A DNA stretch of 64,000 nucleotides from NCBI RefSeq assembly GCF_964204645.1, contig NC_134034.1:11556462-11620461 (forward strand). Direction: 5' to 3'. Both the position numbers and the translations under genes were made by a program. Source of the DNA: Tubulanus polymorphus. Lineage: Eukaryota; Nemertea; Palaeonemertea; Tubulaniformes; Tubulanidae. The notes under the pieces are model-generated. The model saw only the letters and a list, made by a program, of their open reading frames with translations. It was not told the origin of the DNA and ran no database searches. This document shows positions 15,071-27,213 of this stretch, one piece after another (the stretch's first letter is position 1; each line of letters opens with the position of its first letter).

Positions 15071-17937
15071 ATTCGGAATTGCTTAATCGGTATACGTCCA
15101 ATCGAAACCTGCGTTAGATTGAAAAGAAATTATTTTCAATATTGAGAAGGCTGTAACTTGCTTAAAGTCGTCAGTGCTGATGATGACTTAAACCTGGCAG
15201 ACTGCCAGGGGTCTGCACGGAGAACTCCGAGTATTCTATCAGTCTTTCTTTGAATGTAAGCGTATATGTTTTGGCGTCTGCTTGGAGTACTCCGACCGAC
15301 CGTGTAGGTTTCAGTCTACTACGCTCCCCCATGACTTGTTTTAACGCTTTGTTTGTTGTCAAACCTCAGAATAGAAATATCTGAATATTTTTTCATGTAC
15401 ATGTATAACGTTAATGTACTAATAATATATAATATTGTATATATATATGAATAATTATAATAATAATAGTAATGATGATAATATGAATGATAAACTGGTT
15501 CAATACGATTATTATTATTACTATTATTATAGTGTAAAATGTTTACAATTGAAAATGAATAAAATTTGAATGAAAATTTATATATATACGTATCCTAAAT
15601 CAAGCATTACGTTCTGAATCTAATGATTAAACCCCTCAGTCCAAGGGCTGCAGTACGAGGTCAAGGACAGCGGTTTCTTTAGTGGTGTACTCTCGCCTCC
15701 CGGCAATTGTACTCTATCATTGGCCTTTTCGAGAGTCCGAAACCTTTCTGTCGAGGTCGTGCGATTGTGTGATTCGGATTTTGTGCGGCCCAATACCTGT
15801 CATTTCGTTACCTGCTCTGAAGAAGCATATCATATTTGAATTGTACGTTCCAGCCGTGCATTAACCACGTTCGTAGAATTTCGTATAAATATTTCTTTAT
15901 TTTAGCTGAAATCACAAAGTTTACTACATATAATGTTATTATCATAATTCCTTCATATAAAAATGATTTATGTAAAAAAAAAAAGAAAAAGAAAATCACT
16001 TTTTACAACACTGAAAAACCACTTAATCGTCTTATAGATAATTCATTAACTAATTCTTGTTAATTAAATAAAACTCTCAACACGAATTATTGATAAAATA
16101 CAAAATTTCGGCTTTTTCGCTTTTATCAGACGGCGAACAGTTGACTGAGTGAAGGCATTCTGATTCAAAGTCTTTTCTGACCCGGAGTCGCGTAAAGTCA
16201 CATATTCGCTTCACTCATCAGTCGAGTGTAAACCCCTTTTCTATAACCGAACAAAAAGTCACCTTATGAAAACATTTTCTATGAATTTTCTTCAAGAAAG
16301 AAATGTAAAAATATTTCCAATAGAAATGATATAAATATGACACAATGAAATGGAAGCAGCAATTTAACTATTAATCGTTTGACCTAAACATCGAAATCGT
16401 GAGAAACTCGATGTTTAAATATGCTAACATGATTATGAGGACCAAGCAATGCTACCGTGGTGAGTGAGGATTCACCAGGGGTCGCTAGTATGAAGTAGGA
16501 CATCAACTATTGCGGTAATAGAGGATTCCACTTGTGGCAGGTGAGGATCCACCAGGCCTGTTGCTGAAAAATTGGTAAGAGTTAACACCAGTGGATAGTT
16601 GACATAGTGACAATTAAAAGTTCATTGTTACTATGGTATTTATCCGCCGGTTATCTTTAACTAACTTTTCAGCAACTGGCCCGAGGTGTCACCAGTACAC
16701 TACACTAGGACATCAATGGATGAAAATTAACCCACCTACAGACATGAAACGCCATCTGGAGGAATAGCTGGGTCAACGTAGAATATTTCTTCAGCTTCAC
16801 TACTAAAGTCGATCTTATAACGTAAAGTTAAGCGGAGCTCAGTAAAATGAGTCCTAGATCAATCAGTTCGGATTCTCGGCTGAAGTTCAACACCGGTGGT
16901 TAGCAGATTTAAACATGGAGACAGTACACACAGGTCCCAGGTTTGATCCAGATTCTAAAACAAGCAAATCAGGAATCCCCTAACCGGGCCCTACGTTCCC
17001 TAGCCGAGCCCTGCGTTATCCAATGAAGCCCTACATGCATTCTCTACAATTTCTTCATAAGAAACTAGTCGTCGATATTACATGTACTATAACTAAATCA
17101 GCGCCGCAAATGAAAAAAACCTTTTTTATAAATGCAAATATTGAAAATATTTCACAGTGTTACGTATGTCTATAGAATGCTATAATTCGGATTCCAGTTC
17201 CACAACAGTCAGATAACACGCGTTTGCAGAACTGGACCCCGTCTTGCGTTACTGGCTATTAATAGATTGAATATTCTATTGAAGAGATTCGCGTGAAAAT
17301 ATGATCGTTCGTCTTATTCCGCTTAGATCGGATGAAATCGGTTCGGTCACAGACACTCCGGTTAAACCGGGGCCGTGATACGGAAGTTTTCTGAAACTAA
17401 GTCAACGGTTCCGACAGTTTCATCGGTTTTTCGGAAGATCTCGAAATTCGTGTGAAAATAATTTCAGATTATTAAAACGGTACATTCGTGGCGTAGACTT
17501 TACGAGTACTTATCGTAGAAAATCCCTGATCATCGCGGAAATGAGGGGCAAGACTTCGCTTATCGTTATAAACACAGAAATGAACGAATACCCTAAACAC
17601 AGTCCTATTCACAGCGTCGTATAAAAGATCTACGCTACCATTTAGGAGATCTTTGCAAACATTCTGAGAGGATATTCTTACCTTTTTTTATCAGCTGGGA
17701 GCTTCTTTACAGGACAAACAGTCGTTACGAAGAAACGGAAAGACAGTATTTGAATCACAGGACACCTTCCACTAATCATGCACGATTGACACTACGACGA
17801 ACCTACTAGACATTTTTTAAGACGCTCGGGTCTTTTTTAAGCTCTATTTCTATAAGTAAACCCCGACGCGGTTGTTGGTTTGACCGGATATTGAATACAA
17901 CTGCGGGCAAATACTACATTGTTCATCTATCTATGTA

Positions 17938-18226
17938 TTAACCCTTTCAGTGGTGACTAATTAATGCCCTAAAGTGCTGGAGATAATTTCAAAATTTTGA
18001 AAAATTCCACCCTAGTGTGTTGAATAAGGGGAATAGCACTATAGTGCGTCTACACCGCGGCGCGGTGTATCGTTAGTTACTGATATTTCACTATGTTTGA
18101 CACGTGCTGCCATCTTTCAAGAGAGATAATTACTAATTACATCAATACACCACAATACGGTCTACTAGCAAAATCCATCACTTATCTATACACCGCACTG
18201 CGGTGTACATGCACTGAAAGGGTTAA
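17938..18226. mobile_element. TTAA-flanked MITE, piggyBac-like ends
   Basis: Left end TTAA|CCCTTTCAGTG, right end CACTGAAAGGG|TTAA: an 11-base terminal inverted repeat starting with CCC inside a TTAA duplication, as is typical of piggyBac-type elements. It carries internal palindromes of the ACACCGC...GCGGTGT type. No transposase. Related copies at 19387 onward and about 23560-23823. Confidence 0.75.
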
Positions 18227-19386
18227 TGTATGTATCTATCTGCGGCTTGGATCCTGCACCCCTCATATATCTACTATTGTAGTGTGGACAATCAGTTTTT
18301 GATATTGCGCTTATAAAATGTCTGGTGTTTGTAGTTCATTTTCAATAAAAAGTGTCTCAGGTGAAGTTCTCAACACTAAGTGAAGTGTGAATGATCAGTT
18401 TGAATGATAAGTGTGCTGACGCTCACGTTCAATTTTGGCCTGGATCAAAATTTAAGAAATTTAGTCAAAATTCAGTAACAAGAGTAATAAGTTTAAAACC
18501 GACTACATCTAGAAGCAAAATTTCAAACTTATCATCGATTCTCAACATCAGAGTCTGACTATTCTACTTCAATCAGTAAGAAGAATGTCTATTGCGCCGG
18601 GTCCAGGCTGAGAGGGGGTGCAGTATCCACACTGCGTATCGATACCTGTATAAACGGTGTAAGGTTTTTAAAACCAACGATTATCATACATAATACATAA
18701 CTAGATTAATGGCATCGATCTGAGTTGATATTTCAACGGGAAAATCTTTATGATAAACTTTATCTATTACAATTTTACTTCGTGTTTCATGCAAAATACG
18801 TATTTACAATTTTCATGTCTCTATCAAAGCGATTGGCTTTCAATAATAATTCGATTAATTAATTACCGGTACCTAAAATCGCTGTAATTAATCAGTTATT
18901 TATAGCGAATGATTTTATGTGCATAATGGTGTTGTTTTATCTAGATGAGTTCGAATCATATTTACAAATTGTGATGAGAATTTCAAACTCAAAAACTGGT
19001 GAAAACACACGGCTTTATATAGCAGAATATTGGCAGCCGTCACCTTTAGGAGATTCTTTACAATAAAACACAGCAATGACACGTTTACATGTTTTGGACC
19101 CACAATGTGTTGATGATTAATAACAACAATTAGTTGAACAGGGGCTCGTCAATTAGGTCAAGAAGCTAGTTCCAAAATGGTCTTAAATCTTGATACAGGT
19201 CTTAAAGTTGTGAAATTGGCTATGGAGCTAAGTTGGTCTTAGACTAGTCTTAAATCTAAGCCAAAATGTCTGCGCAACTGCTCCTGATGTTTTGGCCAGG
19301 ATGCTTGAGATTTATTTGAAATGATGTCAAAGCTGGGTAGGAGCTTTCTGACCGAACCGTCATTGTAACAAAACGTCATTAAAGCG

Positions 19387-19605
19387 TTAACCCTTTCAGT
19401 GCGTCTACACCGCAGTGCGGTGTATAAATCGGTGATGGACACCGTATCGCAGTGTGTATTGATACTAATCAGTGATCAGTTTTTATCTATCAAAAGATGG
19501 CAGCACCTGTCTAACAGTGAAATATTAGCAACTAATGATACACTGCATCATGGTGTAGACGCACTATAGCGGTATGCCCGTTATACACCGCACCCAAGTT
19601 ATCGC
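19387..19605. mobile_element. Copy of the TTAA-flanked MITE, right end not found
   Basis: Begins TTAACCCTTTCAGTGCGTCT and carries the ACACCGCAGTGCGGTGTA palindrome. The body matches 17938-18226 in the opposite orientation (ATGATACACTGCATCATGGT, GACGCACTATAGCGG). The far TTAA end is missing or diverged. Confidence 0.65.
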
Positions 19606-19964
19606 CAACAGTTTCAGGTATTTGTAATAATATGAAAAGGTTTCAATATTGTGGGTCTTATATACACAAACTACATGGATTGCACTAGTCTTAATTGATT
19701 TTGACAGCATTAACATTTTACGCCTGATGATTTTTTGTGCGCGTTGAACTCAGATGAATTCTTCTTACAGCAGTTTTTCAAGTTCCCGCCGCTCGCTTCT
19801 GAGGTCGTCGTCAATTGCAAAATCGATTCCCATCAACATTCTACACCGCGCAACTTTTCACGCGAAATGTTTCTCAATTCGATACACGAAATATAATGAC
19901 ACAAGAATTGTATATACGGGACTATCATTAATCTCAGGATAGGCATTTCGTTTAAAAGCACCCC

Positions 19965-20170
19965 CTAGTTGGCGTATCATTGAGAAACGCCCCTTAAAGG
20001 GCATATCACATAGAAACGCCCCTTGCGTATCAGCAAGAAATGCTCCTAGGGGGCATATATCACCAAGAAATGCCTCCTAGTGGACATATCAGCGAGAAAT
20101 GCCCCCTAGTGGACATATCAGCGAGAAATGCCCCCTAGTGGACATATCAGCGAGAAATGCCCCCTAGTAG
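19965..20170. repeat. Minisatellite, 28 bp x about 7
   Basis: Units of GAGAAATGCCCCCTAGTGGA plus CATATCAGC. The last three are identical and the earlier ones have decayed. Confidence 0.9.
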
Positions 20171-20940
20171 TTCGTATCGATATTCTTATATAAGCACACA
20201 CCATTGTCACAAAAAAGTGGTTTTATATAGTCATTCGTTATTTAGATGACATCCTAATAACATTTAGCACCATTTGAGAAATATGACATTATTATTTGCT
20301 TTTTCTTTCTTTCGCACGACGAATTCATAGATAGAAAGAGATGCCGGTTCAAGTAAAACGACGATTTGTGCTTTGTGGCGTTCGTCGCGAGGCACTCGAG
20401 GACCTTCATTTACGAATAAAAATCTTCCTAACGCGATACGACATCGAAATTATTGCTAAGCGTGAAATTCTAAAAGGGTAAAAGTTACTCGGAAAAGGCA
20501 GCGGCGCACGCCCAGCAGTTGAAACAAGTATCGAAGAGATGTCTATCTACCGTCGTACGAAACCTCGCCGCCGTTTCTAAGGAGCAGACGTACGTATGCC
20601 CCGGTTAATCGAGGTCGAATATTCAAGGTCGAATTCGTTTGATATTCATCAACGAATCGATCGGTCGCTTGGAATCATTTCGAGAAGTTTTCGAAAAATT
20701 CACAGGTTCCGGAAATTGGCTGGGACGTACGTCTGCCCGTCGTCGAGACGACAAGTTTACAACAGTTACTCAGCAATAATCAATAATTCTCATACATGCA
20801 CATGTCAACGAATGAACATGTAATAATGACATGCTGCACAGTAATTGCATACAAAAATCTTCATAGCACGCAGACCGTAAGTAACAATGCAGTTTTAATT
20901 GTCGCTAGGTCAACTATGAACTGGTAAACTCCATAAATCT

Positions 20941-21071
20941 GGGGTCAGTTGCTGAAAAGGTGGTTAAAGATAACCGGCGAATAAATACTGTAGTAACGAT
21001 GAACTTTTTATCGTTACTATGTCAACTATCCGCCGGTTGACTCTAACAAACCTTTGAGCATCTGCCGCCCC
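20941..21071. mobile_element. Foldback element, family B
   Basis: Begins GGGGTCAGTTGCTGAAAAGG and ends GAGCATCTGCCGCCCC. Carries the family core (GATAACCGGCGAATAAATAC, TATCCGCCGGTTGACTCTAA). Confidence 0.7.
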
Positions 21072-21546
21072 TGGTCTGCAGTTCTGCCCAAATGCACCCG
21101 TGTTTTGTACACGTATGAGAATTCTAAGCCTGATTCGTATTTCCATGTATTAAAAAGGCACCTTCTTAAAATAGTAGTTTCTCTATACAATAATGATAAT
21201 ACTACACAGTACGAGATAATAAGCCCCGCCCCCTAGTTACGTCATCGCCGTCGCTAGCTGGATGATTGACAGTTCGCAGCGGTCATGTGGGAGGAGCCGA
21301 AAAAAAAAACGTTTCGCACTACAGCTCGCAAAGTCGTGGCCCCGAAGTGAAAACGCGCGTCGCTCCAGGTTCAACCGTGTCACTATAGATGGCGCTAGCG
21401 TTTATCCGAATTCGCTACAGATATCGCTGGTTGAACCTTTGAAATAATACTACTCTGCACCGACTGACCTCCGTCGCCTCCTCGTTAACCCATCGCTTAA
21501 TCGATTAATCAATACTCCTAGTAAACGCGTTAATTAAATTAATTAA

Positions 21547-21684
21547 TTAATTATAGTCTACGTCGTTATCGTCTATATATTCTTTCTCTTTGTTCATCAA
21601 CGATTGCTTCTTCTTTTTCTTCTTTTTCACGGTGACCTCGTGCATGCCCAAATCCTCGGCACGTTTACGCTTGAAGAAACCGAG
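21547..21684 (-). CDS. Integrin alpha exon 20: cytoplasmic tail and stop (residues 1044-1088)
   Basis: Acceptor GTTGTAG. Begins LGFFKRKRAEDLGMHEV, the membrane-proximal integrin alpha signature that clasps the beta tail and binds talin-regulated partners. It continues with seven consecutive lysines and ends with an acidic/tyrosine tail (EYIDDNDVDYN). Stop at 21547-21549. Confidence 0.95.
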   Translation of the reverse strand, partial: LGFFKRKRAEDLGMHEVTVKKKKKKKQSLMNKEKEYIDDNDVDYN

Positions 21685-24600
21685 CTACAACGACACGCGG
21701 AAAAAAAAAACATCGAATTAAAACTCTACGCATGAAACATCGTTCCCGCAGTTATACGAATTAAAAATTCCCAGGTTTTTCCCAAGTATTTCACGGGTGA
21801 TTTTTCAATTTTCCCATTAGGAAACGAACACATATCGTCATGCAACGGTCAACATTTAAGCGGCGACTGGTTGATAAAGGTGATTTTCAAGGGTAAGCTG
21901 AAGAAAGTTGCCCTTGGCAAATGCAGTATGCGAAATGTAAAGAATTTCCCAAGTATTACCCTGATTTGAGGAAAATTTTTCAAATTCCCAAATATTTCCA
22001 AACTGGGAATTATTATTTCAAAATTCCCAAGTTTTCCCAATTTCCCTGTTCTGTGAGAACCATGATGAAACTTTCAAAATATATCGAATTCAACAAGGGC
22101 GGATCAGGTCCACGGTCCACATCAACACAAAGAACAAGGGATCTTTTTCAGAAAGGGGCATTATAGAGGAATCGAACGCAATTCATAGTATAATAGTAAA
22201 ACAATAGCAGATTTGGGGGGGGGGGTCAGGACCACTGACGTTGCCCTTTTCATCAAGACAGATTGTCAAAACCTGCAAACTTGATGCTCATCCTCACGCA
22301 ATTTGCATCTTTAATGATGTATTTCTTCAAATATATCGCTAACTCCGAAGGTGGGAGCCCGCTAGTGGCCTTTGACTAGGCCGCTTTATCCGAGAGATGC
22401 CTTTTCTTTTCTTCTGGACCCCGCCTTATAACTTCACTAGATCCACCCCTGTTAAAAAGCATTTTCGACCTCCCAACCACCAAGAAAACTCTTTCGACAA
22501 TTCTTCTTCATCAGTACAGAATTGGTATGAAATTGATGGTTCATCGCACGTGGTCACATTAAGATTTTGTAGCCCCAAAATTAAGTAAAATATCACAAAA
22601 ACGAGTCTCATCAATAGATAAATACATCTTAGGTGCTTGACGTTGACTTACCTTCCAACAAACTAATATAATAATGATTAATAATAAAAGACCGGCGCAA
22701 ATAGCTACGATGATGATCCACAGCGGAATATCTTCGGCTTCTTTAGGGGGTATATCAGGATACGCAACGGTCAACGCCTGAAAATTTGTTTAAAAAACAT
22801 CTTTAATCGACACTTTCTTTTGATACGGAATGGACACTTAGATTTTGCCCCGACTATTCCCCGACATGCGCGTTGTTTTCCTTGACTCGATCTGCTAAGA
22901 ATTCGATCAATAAACATCGTCAAATACGTAAGACATAGACGGAAACTGTTTTGATTAATATGAGCGCGATCCAACAATCTCGACAAATTTTCAGGGGCTG
23001 CAGTCGCTCAAAAGTTGGTTAAAGATAACCGGCCGTTAAATACCATAGTAACAATGAAATTTCAATTGTCATCATATCAACTATCCACTGGTTAACTCCA
23101 ACCAACTTTTGAGCAACCGGCCCCTGGACTTTTCCCTGATAAAATCTGTTTCTCTTTTAGCTTTTTAAAAATTTCCCCAAATTTATAAAGGAGAGAAAAT
23201 TCCCTGACTTTTCCCCGATTTTCAGCTCAATGGCGCAACCCTGTATCATTAAGTATTTTTAGATGATATTAAGTCATTAATTAATTAATTTTATCATTAA
23301 TTAATTTATCATGGGATTTTATTCATATCAGATATTGAGTCGACGCGAGTCAGAAACACTTACGCTCGTATAATCGTTAGTCGTATCGTCCTGTTCGATA
23401 TTCAGTCGTTTGTCGATACGAACGATCGCTTTCGAACGAATGTTCACGTAATGCACGTACGGGTAATCCTTTAAATAAAATCAGAATTCTTAGAATTCTA
23501 GCGACTTTCACTAGAAAGCAAAGAGAAACGTACAATCGCGAGAAAAGCTTTCTAAATAATGAACGTGAGATAATTTGAAAATTTCTAAAATTCCACCCCG
23601 GTGCGTGTTGTATAACAGGAACACCGCTATAGTGCATCTACACTGCGGTGCGGTGTATCATTAGTAACTAATATTTCACTATGTTTGACAGGTGCTACCA
23701 TCTTTCAATAGAGATAAGAACTAATTACTAATGAAAACAATACTATGCGATGCGGTGTACACTAGTGAAGTCCATCGCCGATTAATACACCGCACTGTGG
23801 TGTAGACACACCGAACGGGTTAATCAATCGTTTGATCAAATCTTTTCATCTTATAGCTAAGTTGTACCGATTAAGTATCACTAGATGAAGTTATACACAC
23901 GCAGTAGCCACTGGTCTTTGAAACCAATTTGAATCGGACGCATCGAGCTACATCGGATTTCCCGGCGTTGTTTAATCGTTTCTCACCTCGACTAACGTGT
24001 GATTCCATAACCGCGCTCTGATTCTGATTGTCGCCGTCTCTCGCGGTCCTAACTCGGCGATTTGACATTTAAATCGGAAACATTTCGCCGTCCGGTAACC
24101 GCTGGCTCGTTTCTCACAATCCTGAATGAACAAAAAAAAAAAAAATAGTTTCTGCGGTGAAACGCCGTGTGCATGTTCCGACGACAAATTGAGAAACCCG
24201 CACTAAAATAACGAGATAGATGAAGTCCCAAAAGTTTCCTTTAAGCTAATGATTGCTGAAGGTGACTATTAGGTTGTAGTCAAATCTTCGAATGAAAAAA
24301 TTTACAGCTTAAAGGAAACTTTTCGCACTTCATCTTTCTCGTTATATCGGCGTGGCATTCTCAATTTACACATTCCTTGTTACAACGAACTTCAGGGTCC
24401 AGTTCCACAGTTCCGAACTTCAGAGTCAACTCTAACTCACAACTGTGGAACTGGGTCCAGGGCATCAGAAACTCTGATAGTTTGTTACGTATCCGGGATG
24501 AAATTATCAAAATTGTCGTATTCGGGACATAATCCTAGGTTTCTAATCAACAAAATATCCAAGGTGGTTATTACGAAATTCCACTGTAGTCAGACGCGCG

Positions 24601-26906
24601 TTGTTGGGTCCTATCTTTGATGTTGACGAGTTGGTAAGGCTCCCTCACCTCGCAAGCGGTTGAATTCATCTTTTTTATTTTTTTTAAGGGTTTTTTTGAT
24701 CTTAAAATAGGGATTGTTCCCATTATTTATTTATTTGGCTGGTAAATTTTGTTTGATTTTTCGATTGAGTGTCCCCTTACAGACCCACCACACCTGCCGG
24801 GAGCGAAACAGGGGGCTTGATTTTGAAATCGGAAATCGAAGTACAGATATAGATGTGTGATCAGCCGTCGAGTTAACAGAATATTTTTAAATCGAAGTAC
24901 ATAATTGGAAATTCGGTCTTTAGCCGGGATACCGGATAGATAGCGCATGAAGAGTAAAGGGTTAATATTACCACTCACCAGCGAAACGATGTTTTGTTTT
25001 TTCCCTCCGGTTCCGACGACCTCCTCCGAGCGGATGACGTAGTCGCGTTTGTTTCGGTTGCTAGGCGGCGTGTTATACGTCACCTCGTTGTTGTCCGATG
25101 AGCCGGGTTCCGCGTCGACCGGGCTGCGCTGGAAACGAAAATAATCACGGGAAAATGATTCATGAGCGAACAACCGAAAACACTTCCAGAAAACATGGCT
25201 GCCTCCGTAAATCCTCTTATGACATCATGAAATATACATAAAATTACTTCATCTATTATTATTAATGACCGATTAGATGTTATCGCAGCGACTAGCGATG
25301 ATGTCATAAGGGGATTTACAGAGGGAGCCATCTTGAAAAGGCGAACCCTATTTTCGACTTCAAATACAACACCGAAAACTACGTATTCCTTCTTCGTCGC
25401 AAGCGCAAGGAATTTAAATCAAATACAAAGCAATGATTTCTAATAAGTTTTAATCACCAGCTACCATAGATGCGCTTTCATTTATCCAGACAAAAACTAC
25501 ACCGATATACAGAATATTCATAGGTCAATGAATTCTCAGCGTTTTACTTAAGAATTCTTTCCCCGGCCCCGAAAAAAGAAGCAATTTCTTCTAACGTACA
25601 AAACGGACGACACCAAAACAAAATAGACAAAATGAACGAAATTTCGCGATCCATAAAGTACGAACGCTCTCCAAGGGTGAGGGCAGCGCAGTGTTCCCTC
25701 CATGTGCTAGAATTTTAAAGGGGCTGTATTATGATATCATGGCTGCCAATCCACCCAAAAAAAACAAACATTAAGCTTGTAATCTTCTATTTTTCACATT
25801 AGCTCAATATATTTCAAAGTAACTATCAGCATTGATAGAATATTGGCATCCACTCTGATAGGGGCAGCAGATATTCCATAAATGGTGGTTGATTTTCAGA
25901 AGGGTGGATGTAAAAATGTAACGGATGCCCGCCCCTCTAAAAAACCTGTTGCGGAGAACAATGGCTAATTCAAATTTTCTTATTTTTGCTATCGGATATA
26001 TCGAAATTGGGGGAACGAGGGGAGGATTTCTGAAATTTGGCACTGCTTACGACACCTTGCAGAGAGCGTGCGTAGTTCACGGACGAGACCCCGAAAATAG
26101 TCAAAGACGACAATTCCAATGTTTACGATAAAACTTACAAGCGTTAAACGATGTCTTTCATTTATCTGTAGTAGATGTAAACGATAATCGATGATTAAAA
26201 GGTAAACGATAATCGATGATTAAAAGGTAAACGATAATTGATGATTTAACGGTTCGTTTGCCCACGCATTCCACGTGAAGAAATTTCCAAAATTAAAAGT
26301 TTTTCAAAGGGTGATAAACATGCTCAAAAATATTTTAGCGTATTTTCATCGGCCCCGATGAGTAACCCCGACCCCCTGGCCCCACGTAGAGGCGCTTATT
26401 TATACACTTACCACAATACCAAGCGGATTCACCTGACCTGGACCCATTATACATTGACCTCCTTTACCTTCGACCTGAAATCAGAGGAATTAAGGAGGAA
26501 TCGTAAGCAACTCAGATTTCAAGGAGCAGAATCTCAAACCCCAAACCCTAAACTTTCCAAAACTTCAGTGAAACCGATTTCTAATTGTTGTTCATTAACT
26601 GATGTCATCACCGTAATTGATTTCATTTCGCACTATTATTTTATGCTACATTGTATCTGAATTATATTTCTGATATATTTCGTACAGCGCCTTAGAGCCT
26701 TAATGAATAAGGCACTGCACGAGTTTCAAATAACAATGATTATAACGATAATTGTGGGTTTGATGTTTTAGGAGACTGATGTTGCTAAATAACAATGATA
26801 ATTATAATGATAATGATAATAACAAAACAATAACAACAATAATAATAATAATAATAAATAATAATAATAATAATAATAATAAATAATAATAATAATAATA
26901 ATAATA

Positions 26907-26976
<70 letters not shown>

Positions 26977-27090
26977 TAATAATAATAATAATAATAAATA
27001 ATAATAATAATAATAAATAATAATAATAATAATAATAATAAATAATAATAATAATAATAATAATAAATAATAATAATAATAATAATAATA

Positions 27091-27151
<61 letters not shown>

Positions 27152-27165
27152 TAATAATAATAATA

Positions 27166-27213
<48 letters not shown>

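Larger units (their letters stand above)
12454..21546. other. Convergent interval between Ral and integrin 3' ends
   Basis: No coding exon recognised. Both 3' UTRs must end here. It contains several short minisatellites (14.05-15.07 kb), two TTAA-flanked elements (17.9-18.2 and 19.4 kb), a 28-bp array near 20 kb, and AT-rich sequence. Small ORFs (for example 20596-20823) show no family features. Confidence 0.6.

Noticed and set aside
20596-20823. 75-codon plus-strand frame in the convergent interval
   Set aside because: Short, with no recognisable motif. Probably within the integrin 3' UTR region read on the wrong strand.
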